Below, piece after piece: positions 1 to 5,689 of a stretch of 9,129 nt of DNA (its first letter is position 1; each line of letters begins with the position of its first letter). Location: positions 1-9,129 of the forward strand of contig NYTN01000061.1 in the NCBI GenBank assembly GCA_002683515.1. Direction: 5' to 3'. The stretch comes from Rhodobiaceae bacterium (GTDB lineage: Bacteria; Pseudomonadota; Alphaproteobacteria; RS24). The notes beneath the pieces are model-generated. The model was not told the DNA's origin. It searched no databases and saw nothing but the letters and a program-made list of their open reading frames with translations. A program made the translations under genes and the position numbers.

Positions 1-589
1 TGATAGCGGGCATGCCACTGACACTTTGCTTGAGAATACCGGCCTTTTCAGCCGCAATAGCGCAGATATCTGATCCCAAAAACTGTTCATGATCCATACT
101 GACAGGTGTGATGATAGATAATAAAGGTGCGTCGATAACATTTGTTGCGTCTAATCTTCCGCCAAGCCCAACTTCCAGCAAAAGATAATCCGCTGGGTGA
201 CGGCTAAATGCCAAAAATGCGGCGGCGGTGGTGGCTTCAAAAAATGTAATCGGTTCGCCATTATTGATCTGCTCAACTTCTGCAAGTGTTTCTGCCAGAA
301 GTTTTTCCGCAATATCATGTCCGTTTAGACGGATACGTTCATGGAAATTAACAAGATGCGGTGAGGTATAAGTATGCACCTGCGCCCCATTTGCTTCCAA
401 TATGGACTTGAGCATAGCCAAAGTGGAGCCTTTGCCGTTTGTTCCGGCAATATGTATGGTACGTGGCAAGAGGTTTTGTGGGTTGCCCAAGGCACTAAGC
501 AACCGCCACATGCGATCTAAAGACAAATCTATATATTTCGGGTGGAGCGCCAGTAAATTCGCTAGCGTTATATCACTCTGACGCGACAG
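1..589 (-). CDS. folC: Folylpolyglutamate synthase / dihydrofolate synthase, N-terminal part
   Basis: FolC is a cytoplasmic ATP-dependent ligase that adds glutamate to dihydropteroate (making dihydrofolate) and to folates. The reading frame is open from about 589 to the window edge, giving 196 codons; the rest lies beyond base 1. Counting from the CTG at 589, the P-loop HIAGTNGKGS lies at residues 46-55. It is followed by the family motifs TSPHLVNFHERI, FFEATTAAAF, LEVGLGGRLDATNV and TPVSMDHEQFLG, then EKAGILK. The start is unusual. From an in-frame TGA at 638-640 there is no ATG, GTG or TTG until TTG (codon 22) and ATG (codon 27), and both of those would cut off the usual N-terminal LHPKYIDLSLDRMWRLL segment. 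A GGAG at 597-600 sits 7 nt before CTG (587-589) and 4 nt before ATT (590-592), which overlaps the accD stop by one base. One of these two codons is the likely start. The family call is very secure; the start is not. Last gene of the visible operon, after accD. Confidence 0.93.
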   Translation of the reverse strand, partial: MSRQSDITLANLLALHPKYIDLSLDRMWRLLSALGNPQNLLPRTIHIAGTNGKGSTLAMLKSILEANGAQVHTYTSPHLVNFHERIRLNGHDIAEKLLAETLAEVEQINNGEPITFFEATTAAAFLAFSRHPADYLLLEVGLGGRLDATNVIDAPLLSIITPVSMDHEQFLGSDICAIAAEKAGILKQSVSGMPAI

Positions 590-591
590 AA

Positions 592-1479
592 TTATTCTCC
601 GGCAGGAATAGCTTGTTTCTCCTGACCGCTTTGCGGGTCAATCAGAAGACGCAGCAATTTGCCAAGTGTTTCAGCAAGCCTGTGACGGTGCACAACCATA
701 TCAACCATGCCATGTTCGAGCAGGTATTCAGCGCGTTGGAAGCCTTCAGGGAGTTTTTCGTTAATCGTGTCCTGAATAACGCGTGGACCGGCAAAACCAA
801 TAAGCGCTCCCGGTTCAGCAATATGAACATCTCCCAACATGCCGTAAGAAGCGGTCACGCCGCCTGTGGTCGGATCAGTCAAAATAACGATATAAGGCAA
901 GCCTCTATCGCGTAATTCTTGAATAATTACTGTTGTTCGCGGCATCTGCATCAAGGACATAATACCTTCTTGCATTCGTGCGCCGCCTGCCGCTGCAACA
1001 ACAATAAACGGACAATTTTTTTCAAGTGCTGTTTCTCCACCACGGATAACAGCTTCACCAGCTGCCATACCCAGTGATCCGCCCATAAAGGCAAAATCTT
1101 GAACAACGACGACTGTTTCAACACCGCTTATATCACCGACACCAATAGAAACAGCATCTCGCATGCCGGTTTTATTGCGGGCTTCTTTCAAGCGATCAAT
1201 ATAACGTTTTTGATCTTTAAATTTCAGAGGGTCTACGGGGACTTCAGGTGAGTCCACCAATTCGTAACTGGCATCAAAAAGAAGCTCGAAGCGTTCCTTC
1301 GTAGAAAGCCTCATATGATGGTCGCACCCCGGGCATACTTTGCCGAGATCATGCATATCACGATGAAATATCATCTCACCACATTCGGTGCAATTAACCC
1401 ATAAATTCTCTTCGGTGTCATCCTTACCGCGAAAAACACTTTCGAATTTCGGTCTTACGAAATTTTTAATCCAGTTCAT
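592..1479 (-). CDS. accD: Acetyl-CoA carboxylase carboxyltransferase subunit beta
   Basis: AccD pairs with AccA to form the carboxyltransferase that moves the carboxyl group from carboxybiotin to acetyl-CoA, giving malonyl-CoA for fatty acid synthesis. At 295 residues the protein is of usual length. The N-terminal zinc ribbon is intact: Cys30, Cys33, Cys49 and Cys52 in the pattern CTEC-x15-CPGC. The crotonase-fold core shows FMGGSLGMAAGE (131-142), AGGARMQEG (164-172) and TDPTTGGVTASYG (201-213), then the GDVHIAEPGALIGFAGPRVI stretch. The position before GGARMQE is Ala164, where Ser is more usual in the family. The ATG start at 1479 is followed by the typical MNWI start of the family, with a weak GGGA upstream. 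The gene follows trpA after 57 nt and its stop touches the folC start. The trpA-accD-folC order is typical of alphaproteobacteria. Confidence 0.98.
   Translation of the reverse strand: MNWIKNFVRPKFESVFRGKDDTEENLWVNCTECGEMIFHRDMHDLGKVCPGCDHHMRLSTKERFELLFDASYELVDSPEVPVDPLKFKDQKRYIDRLKEARNKTGMRDAVSIGVGDISGVETVVVVQDFAFMGGSLGMAAGEAVIRGGETALEKNCPFIVVAAAGGARMQEGIMSLMQMPRTTVIIQELRDRGLPYIVILTDPTTGGVTASYGMLGDVHIAEPGALIGFAGPRVIQDTINEKLPEGFQRAEYLLEHGMVDMVVHRHRLAETLGKLLRLLIDPQSGQEKQAIPAGE
597..600 (-). promoter_or_regulatory. Shine-Dalgarno that points to a non-canonical folC start
   Basis: GGAG lies inside the last codons of accD, just before its TAA stop (592-594). The spacing to CTG at 589 is 7 nt, close to ideal; to ATT at 592 it is 4 nt. 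The stop/start junction reads TAATT where a standard coupled junction would read TAATG, so translation of folC is probably coupled to accD termination. Confidence 0.6.
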
Positions 1480-1536
1480 TTTCTATCCCATGTAATCTGC
1501 ATGGCTTTATTCGATATTCTGAATATAAAATACCTT
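1480..1536 (-). other. AT-rich trpA-accD spacer with a short palindrome
   Basis: This 57-nt gap is the longest spacer between trpB and folC. It contains the perfect dyad ATATTC-T-GAATAT (1514-1526) and a weaker TATTC/GAATA pair (1508-1512, 1521-1525). There is no GC-rich stem or T-run, so it does not look like an intrinsic terminator, and I see no convincing -35/-10 pair. It most likely serves as a plain spacer carrying the accD ribosome binding site. Confidence 0.35.
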
Positions 1537-2361
1537 TTACGCTCGTTTTACGCCATCTGCAAGCTCCTGTGCCTTTTTTAGCGTTTCTGTCACTGTTTCT
1601 GGGCTTGAGCGCCCATGTGAGTCTAACGATTCAGCAATGACATCGACCAAAGCTGAGCCGACGACAGCGCCATCAGCAACTGAGGCAATAGCCTCTGCCT
1701 GTTCAGCTGTTCTGATACCAAAGCCAACTGCAACAGGTAAATCGGTGTGTCTTTTTACGCGCGCGACAGCCTCTTCAACGACGTTACGTTTGGGGCTGGC
1801 AGAACCTGTAATGCCTGTAATGGAGACGTAGTAAACAAAGCCAGAGGTGTTGGCGAGTACTTCGGGTAGGCGGGCATCATCGGTTGTAGGCGTGGCAAGG
1901 CGAATAAAATTAAGCCCTGCATTTAAGGCAGGGATGCAAAGCTCCTCATCTTCTTCAGGTGGCAAATCAACAATAATCAGGCCGTCGACACCTGCTTGCT
2001 TGGCGTCATAAATAAAGGCGTCTACGCCGTAAATATAGATTGGATTATAGTAGCCCATCAATACGATTGGGGTCTCGTCATTATCGGTTCGGAATTGGCG
2101 AACCATGTCGAGCGTGCCTTTTAAGGTCATACCCGCCTTTAACGCTCTTTGCGATGAGGCTTGAATAGAAGGCCCGTCTGCCATTGGGTCAGTGAAAGGC
2201 ATCCCAAGTTCAATAATATCTGCACCCGCGGTAGGCAGTCCATGCATAATTTTTAGTGAAGTTACCGGATCAGGGTCACCTGCGGAAACAAATGCCACAA
2301 AAGCTTTTGTGTCACTCTCACCGAGATGTTTGAATGTATTATCAAGTCGTGTTTGCTGCAT
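1537..2361 (-). CDS. trpA: Tryptophan synthase alpha chain
   Basis: TrpA cleaves indole-3-glycerol phosphate to indole and glyceraldehyde 3-phosphate; indole passes through a tunnel to TrpB in the alpha2-beta2 complex. The 274-residue TIM barrel is full length. The two catalytic acids are in place: Glu51 in IIELGMPFTDP and Asp62 in MADGPSIQ. The YYVSITGITGS loop (177-187, equivalent to mobile loop 6) and the phosphate-binding GFGI (213-216) and VGSALVD (234-240) motifs are also conserved. The ATG start at 2361 lies 12 nt after the trpB TGA stop (2374-2376), with only a weak GGA upstream, so translational coupling to trpB is likely. Stop TAA. The trpF-trpB-trpA cluster provides the matched subunit pair together with the preceding isomerase. 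Confidence 0.98.
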   Translation of the reverse strand: MQQTRLDNTFKHLGESDTKAFVAFVSAGDPDPVTSLKIMHGLPTAGADIIELGMPFTDPMADGPSIQASSQRALKAGMTLKGTLDMVRQFRTDNDETPIVLMGYYNPIYIYGVDAFIYDAKQAGVDGLIIVDLPPEEDEELCIPALNAGLNFIRLATPTTDDARLPEVLANTSGFVYYVSITGITGSASPKRNVVEEAVARVKRHTDLPVAVGFGIRTAEQAEAIASVADGAVVGSALVDVIAESLDSHGRSSPETVTETLKKAQELADGVKRA

Positions 2362-2373
2362 AAGTGTCGTCCG

Positions 2374-3588
2374 TCAGCCAATATCCACATTAAGATGCTC
2401 CGCGACGGAAAACACATCTTTGTCTCCGCGACCGCACATATTCATTACTAGAAGGTGGTCGCTTGGAAGATTTGGAGCAATTTTACCCAAATGAGATAAT
2501 GCATGGCTCGGTTCGAGAGCTGGAATAATACCTTCGAGTTTTGTGCATAGCTGGAAAGCGTCAAGTGCTTCTCGGTCAGTGGCGGAAACATAGGTAACCC
2601 GACCAGTATCCTTAAGATAAGCATGCTCCGGCCCGATACCGGGATAATCTAGCCCTGCTGAAATGGAATGTCCTTCAGTAATCTGCCCATCATCATCCTG
2701 AAGGAGATAGGTTCTGTTACCATGCAATACACCGGGCTTGCCCCCTGCCAGTGAAGCGGCGTGTTCGGGTGTATCAATACCATGCCCCCCCGCTTCAACA
2801 CCGATTATGTCAACGGACTCATCATCTAAGAAAGGGTAAAATAACCCCATAGCATTCGATCCGCCGCCAATACAGGCACATAATGTGTCCGGGAGTCTGC
2901 CCTCGCGCTCGAGCATTTGATGTTTGGTTTCCTGTCCGATAATAGACTGAAAGTCCCTGACCATTGCTGGATAGGGATGTGGCCCGGCAACTGTGCCGAT
3001 TATATAGAATGTCGAGTCGACATTGGTGACCCAGTCGCGTAGGGCTTCATTCATTGCGTCTTTCAACGTGCCTGCACCTGATGTTACCGGCATAATTTCC
3101 GCGCCAAGTAATTTCATCCGAAATACATTGGGTTTTTGGCGTTCAATATCTGTCGCGCCCATAAAGACGGTGCAAGGCAGGCCAAACCGCGCGGCTACAG
3201 TTGCTACTGCTACGCCGTGCTGACCGGCACCGGTTTCAGCAATGATACGGCGTTTGCCCATGCGTTTTGCCAGCAGTATCTGACCAAGGCAGTTATTGAT
3301 TTTATGTGAACCAGTATGGTTCAACTCATCCCGTTTGAGATAGATTTTTGCGCCGCCATAATGTTCTGTAAGGCGCTCTGCAAAATATAAGGGGCTGGGT
3401 CGTCCGACATAATGAGTTTGTAAGTCCTGTAACTGGTCAAGAAATGCCGGATCTTGACGCGCTGCACCGTATGCTTTTTCCAAATCAAGTATAAGCGGCA
3501 TAAGTGTTTCGGCAACGAAGCGGCCGCCAAAAATGCCAAAACGGCCATTTTCGTCCGGTCCGGTTGTATAGGAATTTGCTTTCGACAT
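2374..3588 (-). CDS. trpB: Tryptophan synthase beta chain
   Basis: TrpB is the PLP enzyme that condenses indole with serine to give tryptophan. From the ATG at 3588 the protein is 404 residues, beginning MSKANS and then GPDENGRFGIFGGRFVAETL, as is normal for the family. The PLP-binding lysine is Lys96 in HTGSHKINN, the catalytic glutamate is Glu118 in AETGAGQHG, and the phosphate loop is GGGSN at 241-245. The C-terminal motif reads CGRGDKD, so Cys385 stands where E. coli has Ser377 near the PLP pyridine nitrogen; this is an accepted variant as far as I recall. A GTG at 3612 would add eight residues (frame open), but family alignment and a GGA 7 nt upstream favour the ATG. Both candidate starts are preceded by copies of the same 15-nt sequence. 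trpF lies 61 nt upstream. Confidence 0.98.
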   Translation of the reverse strand: MSKANSYTTGPDENGRFGIFGGRFVAETLMPLILDLEKAYGAARQDPAFLDQLQDLQTHYVGRPSPLYFAERLTEHYGGAKIYLKRDELNHTGSHKINNCLGQILLAKRMGKRRIIAETGAGQHGVAVATVAARFGLPCTVFMGATDIERQKPNVFRMKLLGAEIMPVTSGAGTLKDAMNEALRDWVTNVDSTFYIIGTVAGPHPYPAMVRDFQSIIGQETKHQMLEREGRLPDTLCACIGGGSNAMGLFYPFLDDESVDIIGVEAGGHGIDTPEHAASLAGGKPGVLHGNRTYLLQDDDGQITEGHSISAGLDYPGIGPEHAYLKDTGRVTYVSATDREALDAFQLCTKLEGIIPALEPSHALSHLGKIAPNLPSDHLLVMNMCGRGDKDVFSVAEHLNVDIG

Positions 3589-3590
3589 AG

Positions 3591-3627
3591 CCAGTTCCGT
3601 TTCTGAAATCACCCAGTTCCATTTCTG
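3591..3627 (-). repeat. Tandem duplication of the trpB ribosome-binding region
   Basis: On the minus strand two copies of CAGAAAYGGAACTGG lie at 3613-3627 and 3591-3605, a 22-nt period with 14 of 15 positions identical. Each carries a GGA element and each is followed by a possible in-frame start: GTG (3610-3612) after the first, ATG (3586-3588) after the second. The first copy also forms part of a small perfect hairpin, TTCCA-GAAA-TGGAA, with a GNRA-type loop. Confidence 0.7.
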
Positions 3628-3649
3628 GAAACAAAAGGTGGGTTATAAA

Positions 3650-4291
3650 TCATTTTTCCAAGCGGGCTACTTGAATAAATCGGGAAATTTTTTCCCGGTC
3701 TTTTTCTCCTGCTTGGCGTTCTACACCAGAAGATACATCTACATAGTTCGCACCGGTCGCTTGCAAAGCTTCTTGGACATTATCCGGGGTTAGCCCACCT
3801 GCGAGAAACCATGGTAGACTGCTGTCATAATCAGTCAATAATGACCAGTCAAATCGGTGTCCGGTGCCGCCTTGAGGTCCGTCAGAACGAGGTAAGGCAT
3901 CCAAAAGAATGAAATCTGCACAACTATCAAAGGTTCTTGCAGCTTCCAGATGTGCCGCAGAGCCAATGCCCAAGGCTTTGATAATTCCACAGTTAAATCT
4001 CTGCTTTAACATTGAGCATCTTTCAGGGCTTTCTGCACCATGAAGTTGAATATAATCCGGCGCAATGGCCTCAATCATATTTTCTATCAGATGATCATCT
4101 GGGTCGACAGCTAAAGCCACTTTCTTGATGGAAGGATGCAGTTCTTTTTCAATCAAACTGGCCTGTTCATATGATAAATGGCGTGACGAACTTGGGTGAA
4201 AAACAAAGCCAGCCAAATCGGCTTCGGCTTCTTCCAGAAAATGAGCATCTTCGATTTTAGTAATGCCACATATTTTAACCTTAATGCTCAT
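3650..4291 (-). CDS. trpF: Phosphoribosylanthranilate isomerase
   Basis: TrpF catalyses the Amadori rearrangement of phosphoribosylanthranilate to CdRP, the step before indole-glycerol-phosphate synthase. The 213-residue TIM barrel starts MSIKVKICGIT, with the catalytic Cys8 in KICGIT and the catalytic Asp131 in FILLDALP. Other family motifs are GFVFHPSSSRHL, IQLHGAE, GGTGHRFDW (phosphate site), FLAGGLTPDNV and YVDVSSGVE near the C-terminus. It is a stand-alone enzyme, not fused to TrpC. The ATG at 4289-4291 directly abuts the pyrF stop TAG (4292-4294), with a strong AAGGGG six bases before the start. This implies co-transcription and coupling with pyrF. It ends in TGA at 3650-3652. Confidence 0.98.
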   Translation of the reverse strand: MSIKVKICGITKIEDAHFLEEAEADLAGFVFHPSSSRHLSYEQASLIEKELHPSIKKVALAVDPDDHLIENMIEAIAPDYIQLHGAESPERCSMLKQRFNCGIIKALGIGSAAHLEAARTFDSCADFILLDALPRSDGPQGGTGHRFDWSLLTDYDSSLPWFLAGGLTPDNVQEALQATGANYVDVSSGVERQAGEKDREKISRFIQVARLEK

Positions 4292-5014
4292 CTATAACCC
4301 CTTTGAATTCTGTAAAGAGACAGAAATATCAAATGCTGCCTGAACAGGGTCAGCGGCTTGAGTGATAGCACGCCCAATCACGAGAATATCTGCTCCAGCT
4401 TCTAAAGCCGCTTCTGGCGTCATAGTGCGTTTTTGGTCATCAGTTGCGTGTCCGGTGGGTCTTATACCAGGAACAATGAGTTTAAAGTTTGGCCCACAGC
4501 GGTTCCTGAGAGCCTCAACTTCATGTGCCGAACAAACAACCCCACCCATATCCGCTTGCTGGGCAAGGTCTGCAAGCCTTAACACTTGGTCGCGTGCTGT
4601 GGAGCTGACACCAATCTGATTGAGGTCGTCATCTTCAAGGCTGGTGAGGACTGTGACGGCAATCATCAAAGGTGCTGTGAAGCCATTATCCTCTGCGGTA
4701 TCTTTTGCAGCCTTACTGGCGGCGCGCATCATGTTGAGACCACCCCCTGCATGTACATTTAAAATGGCTGGCTGAAGTGGGCAAAGCGCCGCCACCGCAG
4801 CAGCTACGGTATTAGGAATATCGTGAAGCTTCAAATCCAAAAAAATTGGCAGTCCGGTTGCGGCGAGGCGTTGGTAACCTGCCAAGCCAGCAGCATAGAA
4901 GAATTCAATACCGATTTTAATGCCGCCTATATGGGGTAATAAGTTCGTAGAGAGCAGTGTTGCTCTTGCAGAGTCTTGTGAATCGAGGGCGCAAAAAACT
5001 GGATTATCAGTCAT
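4292..5014 (-). CDS. pyrF: Orotidine 5'-phosphate decarboxylase
   Basis: PyrF decarboxylates OMP to UMP, the last step of de novo pyrimidine synthesis. The protein has 240 residues. Active-site residues are all visible: Asp11 in CALD, Lys33 in GIKIG, and the catalytic tetrad region DLKLHDIPNT with Asp60, Lys62 and Asp65. The NVHAGGG, VTVLTSL, GVVCSAHE, VPGIRP and DILVIGRAIT motifs follow in the expected order; the last two form the phosphate site. The start ATG lies upstream of the stop of the lapA-type gene, giving an 8-nt overlap (5007-5014), with GGGA six bases before the ATG. This and the zero-gap junction with trpF place it firmly inside the ihfB-to-folC unit, joining a pyrimidine gene to tryptophan genes. 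Confidence 0.98.
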   Translation of the reverse strand: MTDNPVFCALDSQDSARATLLSTNLLPHIGGIKIGIEFFYAAGLAGYQRLAATGLPIFLDLKLHDIPNTVAAAVAALCPLQPAILNVHAGGGLNMMRAASKAAKDTAEDNGFTAPLMIAVTVLTSLEDDDLNQIGVSSTARDQVLRLADLAQQADMGGVVCSAHEVEALRNRCGPNFKLIVPGIRPTGHATDDQKRTMTPEAALEAGADILVIGRAITQAADPVQAAFDISVSLQNSKGL

Positions 5015-5288
5015 AGTTTTCCCTCTCTTTATCCCTTAAAAATATACGACTCATATATTTAGTAAGGCCATTTATGATAGTGGTCACTACACTGCGTATA
5101 TAGCCAAGTAAAATACCAATGCCAATAGCGCCCATTAAAAGAACAAAAAGTGGTGCTTGAAATCCAAGTGAAGGGTCTTCAGGGGAGAATGGGTCTAGGC
5201 TAAAGGTAATAACCTGTCTGTTCGCAATGGCAAGAAAAATGACACCCAGAGCAGTCAGAATAAATATCAACCTGTTAAGAAGTTTCAA
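5007..5288 (-). CDS. lapA: LapA-type (DUF1049) inner-membrane protein
   Basis: This 93-residue protein has two hydrophobic segments (about 5-22 and 44-66) separated by a short loop containing ITFSLDPFSPEDP. A basic, polar C-terminal tail (81-93) probably faces the cytoplasm. The arrangement and the position next to ihfB match the LapA/DUF1049 family, whose E. coli member works with LapB (YciM) in controlling lipopolysaccharide synthesis. No lapB-like gene is seen here, and the exact role in alphaproteobacteria is unproven. The start is TTG at 5288: the in-frame upstream codon run meets the ihfB TGA (5298-5300) after only three codons and offers no ATG. A GAGGG element overlapping that TGA lies 6 nt upstream. 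Gap to ihfB 9 nt; overlap with pyrF 8 nt. Confidence 0.85.
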   Translation of the reverse strand: MKLLNRLIFILTALGVIFLAIANRQVITFSLDPFSPEDPSLGFQAPLFVLLMGAIGIGILLGYIRSVVTTIINGLTKYMSRIFLRDKERENYD

Positions 5289-5297
5289 TAGAGGCCC

Positions 5298-5582
5298 TCA
5301 CGAGCCTTCGTTCAGGCGATCCCGCAAATCCTTACCGGCCTTAAAGAAAGGCACACACTTTTCGGCAACGGCAACGGCTTCTCCGGTTCTGGGATTACGC
5401 CCTATTCTTGGCGGACGAATTTTTGCAGAGAATGCACCAAACCCTCTTAACTCGACACGGTCGCCACGACCTAGAGCTTCAGTGATTTCGTCAAGTATTG
5501 TGTTCACTACTCTCTCTACATCTCTTTGATAAAGATGAGGGTATTGGTCGGCAAGGCTATTAACGAGTTCGGATTTAATCAT
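5298..5582 (-). CDS. ihfB: Integration host factor subunit beta
   Basis: IHF-beta (HimD) dimerises with IHF-alpha to bind and sharply bend DNA, acting in nucleoid structure, transcription, replication and recombination. The 94-residue protein matches the family length and starts MIKSELV like E. coli IHF-beta. The signature RGFGAFSAKIRPPRIGRNPRTG spans 46-67, with the intercalating Pro64 at the tip of the arm. Glu44 and Arg46 are present; in E. coli these residues take part in IHF-beta sequence reading, which favours IHF-beta over plain HU. The C-terminal KAGKDLRDRLNEG is also typical. ATG at 5582 has AAGGA about 10 nt upstream. A promoter-like sequence and an rpsA-side stem-loop precede it, so it probably opens a transcription unit that runs to folC. 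Confidence 0.96.
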   Translation of the reverse strand: MIKSELVNSLADQYPHLYQRDVERVVNTILDEITEALGRGDRVELRGFGAFSAKIRPPRIGRNPRTGEAVAVAEKCVPFFKAGKDLRDRLNEGS

Positions 5583-5611
5583 GAGTTTTCATTCCTTGAT
5601 GTAAGAAAAAA

Positions 5612-5639
5612 GTTATCCTTACAACAGCACATCAGTCAA
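5612..5639 (-). promoter_or_regulatory. Candidate sigma70-type promoter for ihfB
   Basis: The minus strand has TTGACT (5634-5639, five of six to the -35 consensus), a 16-nt spacer, and GATAAC (5612-5617, four of six to TATAAT). Transcription would begin around 5605, giving a leader of about 23 nt before the ihfB ATG at 5582. A dyad TGTAAG/CTTACA (5600-5605 and 5618-5623) brackets the -10 box and start site and could be an operator. Confidence 0.5.
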
Positions 5640-5647
5640 GACGCTAG

Positions 5648-5678
5648 AAGGGCAATATTCTTAAAAAATATTGCCCTT
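5648..5678 (-). terminator. Perfect stem-loop after rpsA, possible terminator or processing site
   Basis: A 12-bp perfect inverted repeat, AAGGGCAATATT (5648-5659) against AATATTGCCCTT (5667-5678), encloses a 7-nt loop. It begins 11 nt after the rpsA stop. On the minus-strand transcript the downstream bases are CUAGCGUCUUG, so there is no proper U-run; as an intrinsic terminator it would be weak. It could equally protect the rpsA mRNA 3' end or reduce read-through into ihfB. Confidence 0.55.
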
Positions 5679-5689
5679 AACCTTTTCAA

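Noticed and set aside
613..915. 100-codon plus-strand frame within accD
   Set aside because: Shadow of accD on the opposite strand, no ribosome binding site or family resemblance.
1508..1526. Palindrome in the trpA-accD gap as a terminator
   Set aside because: Arms are short and AT-rich, the loop is too small for the perfect dyad and no T-run follows, so a terminator is not supported.
5583..5600. Possible IHF-binding site (WATCAANNNNTTR) in the ihfB leader, around ATCAAGGAATGA
   Set aside because: First base and the TTR half do not match the consensus; too weak to claim autoregulation.
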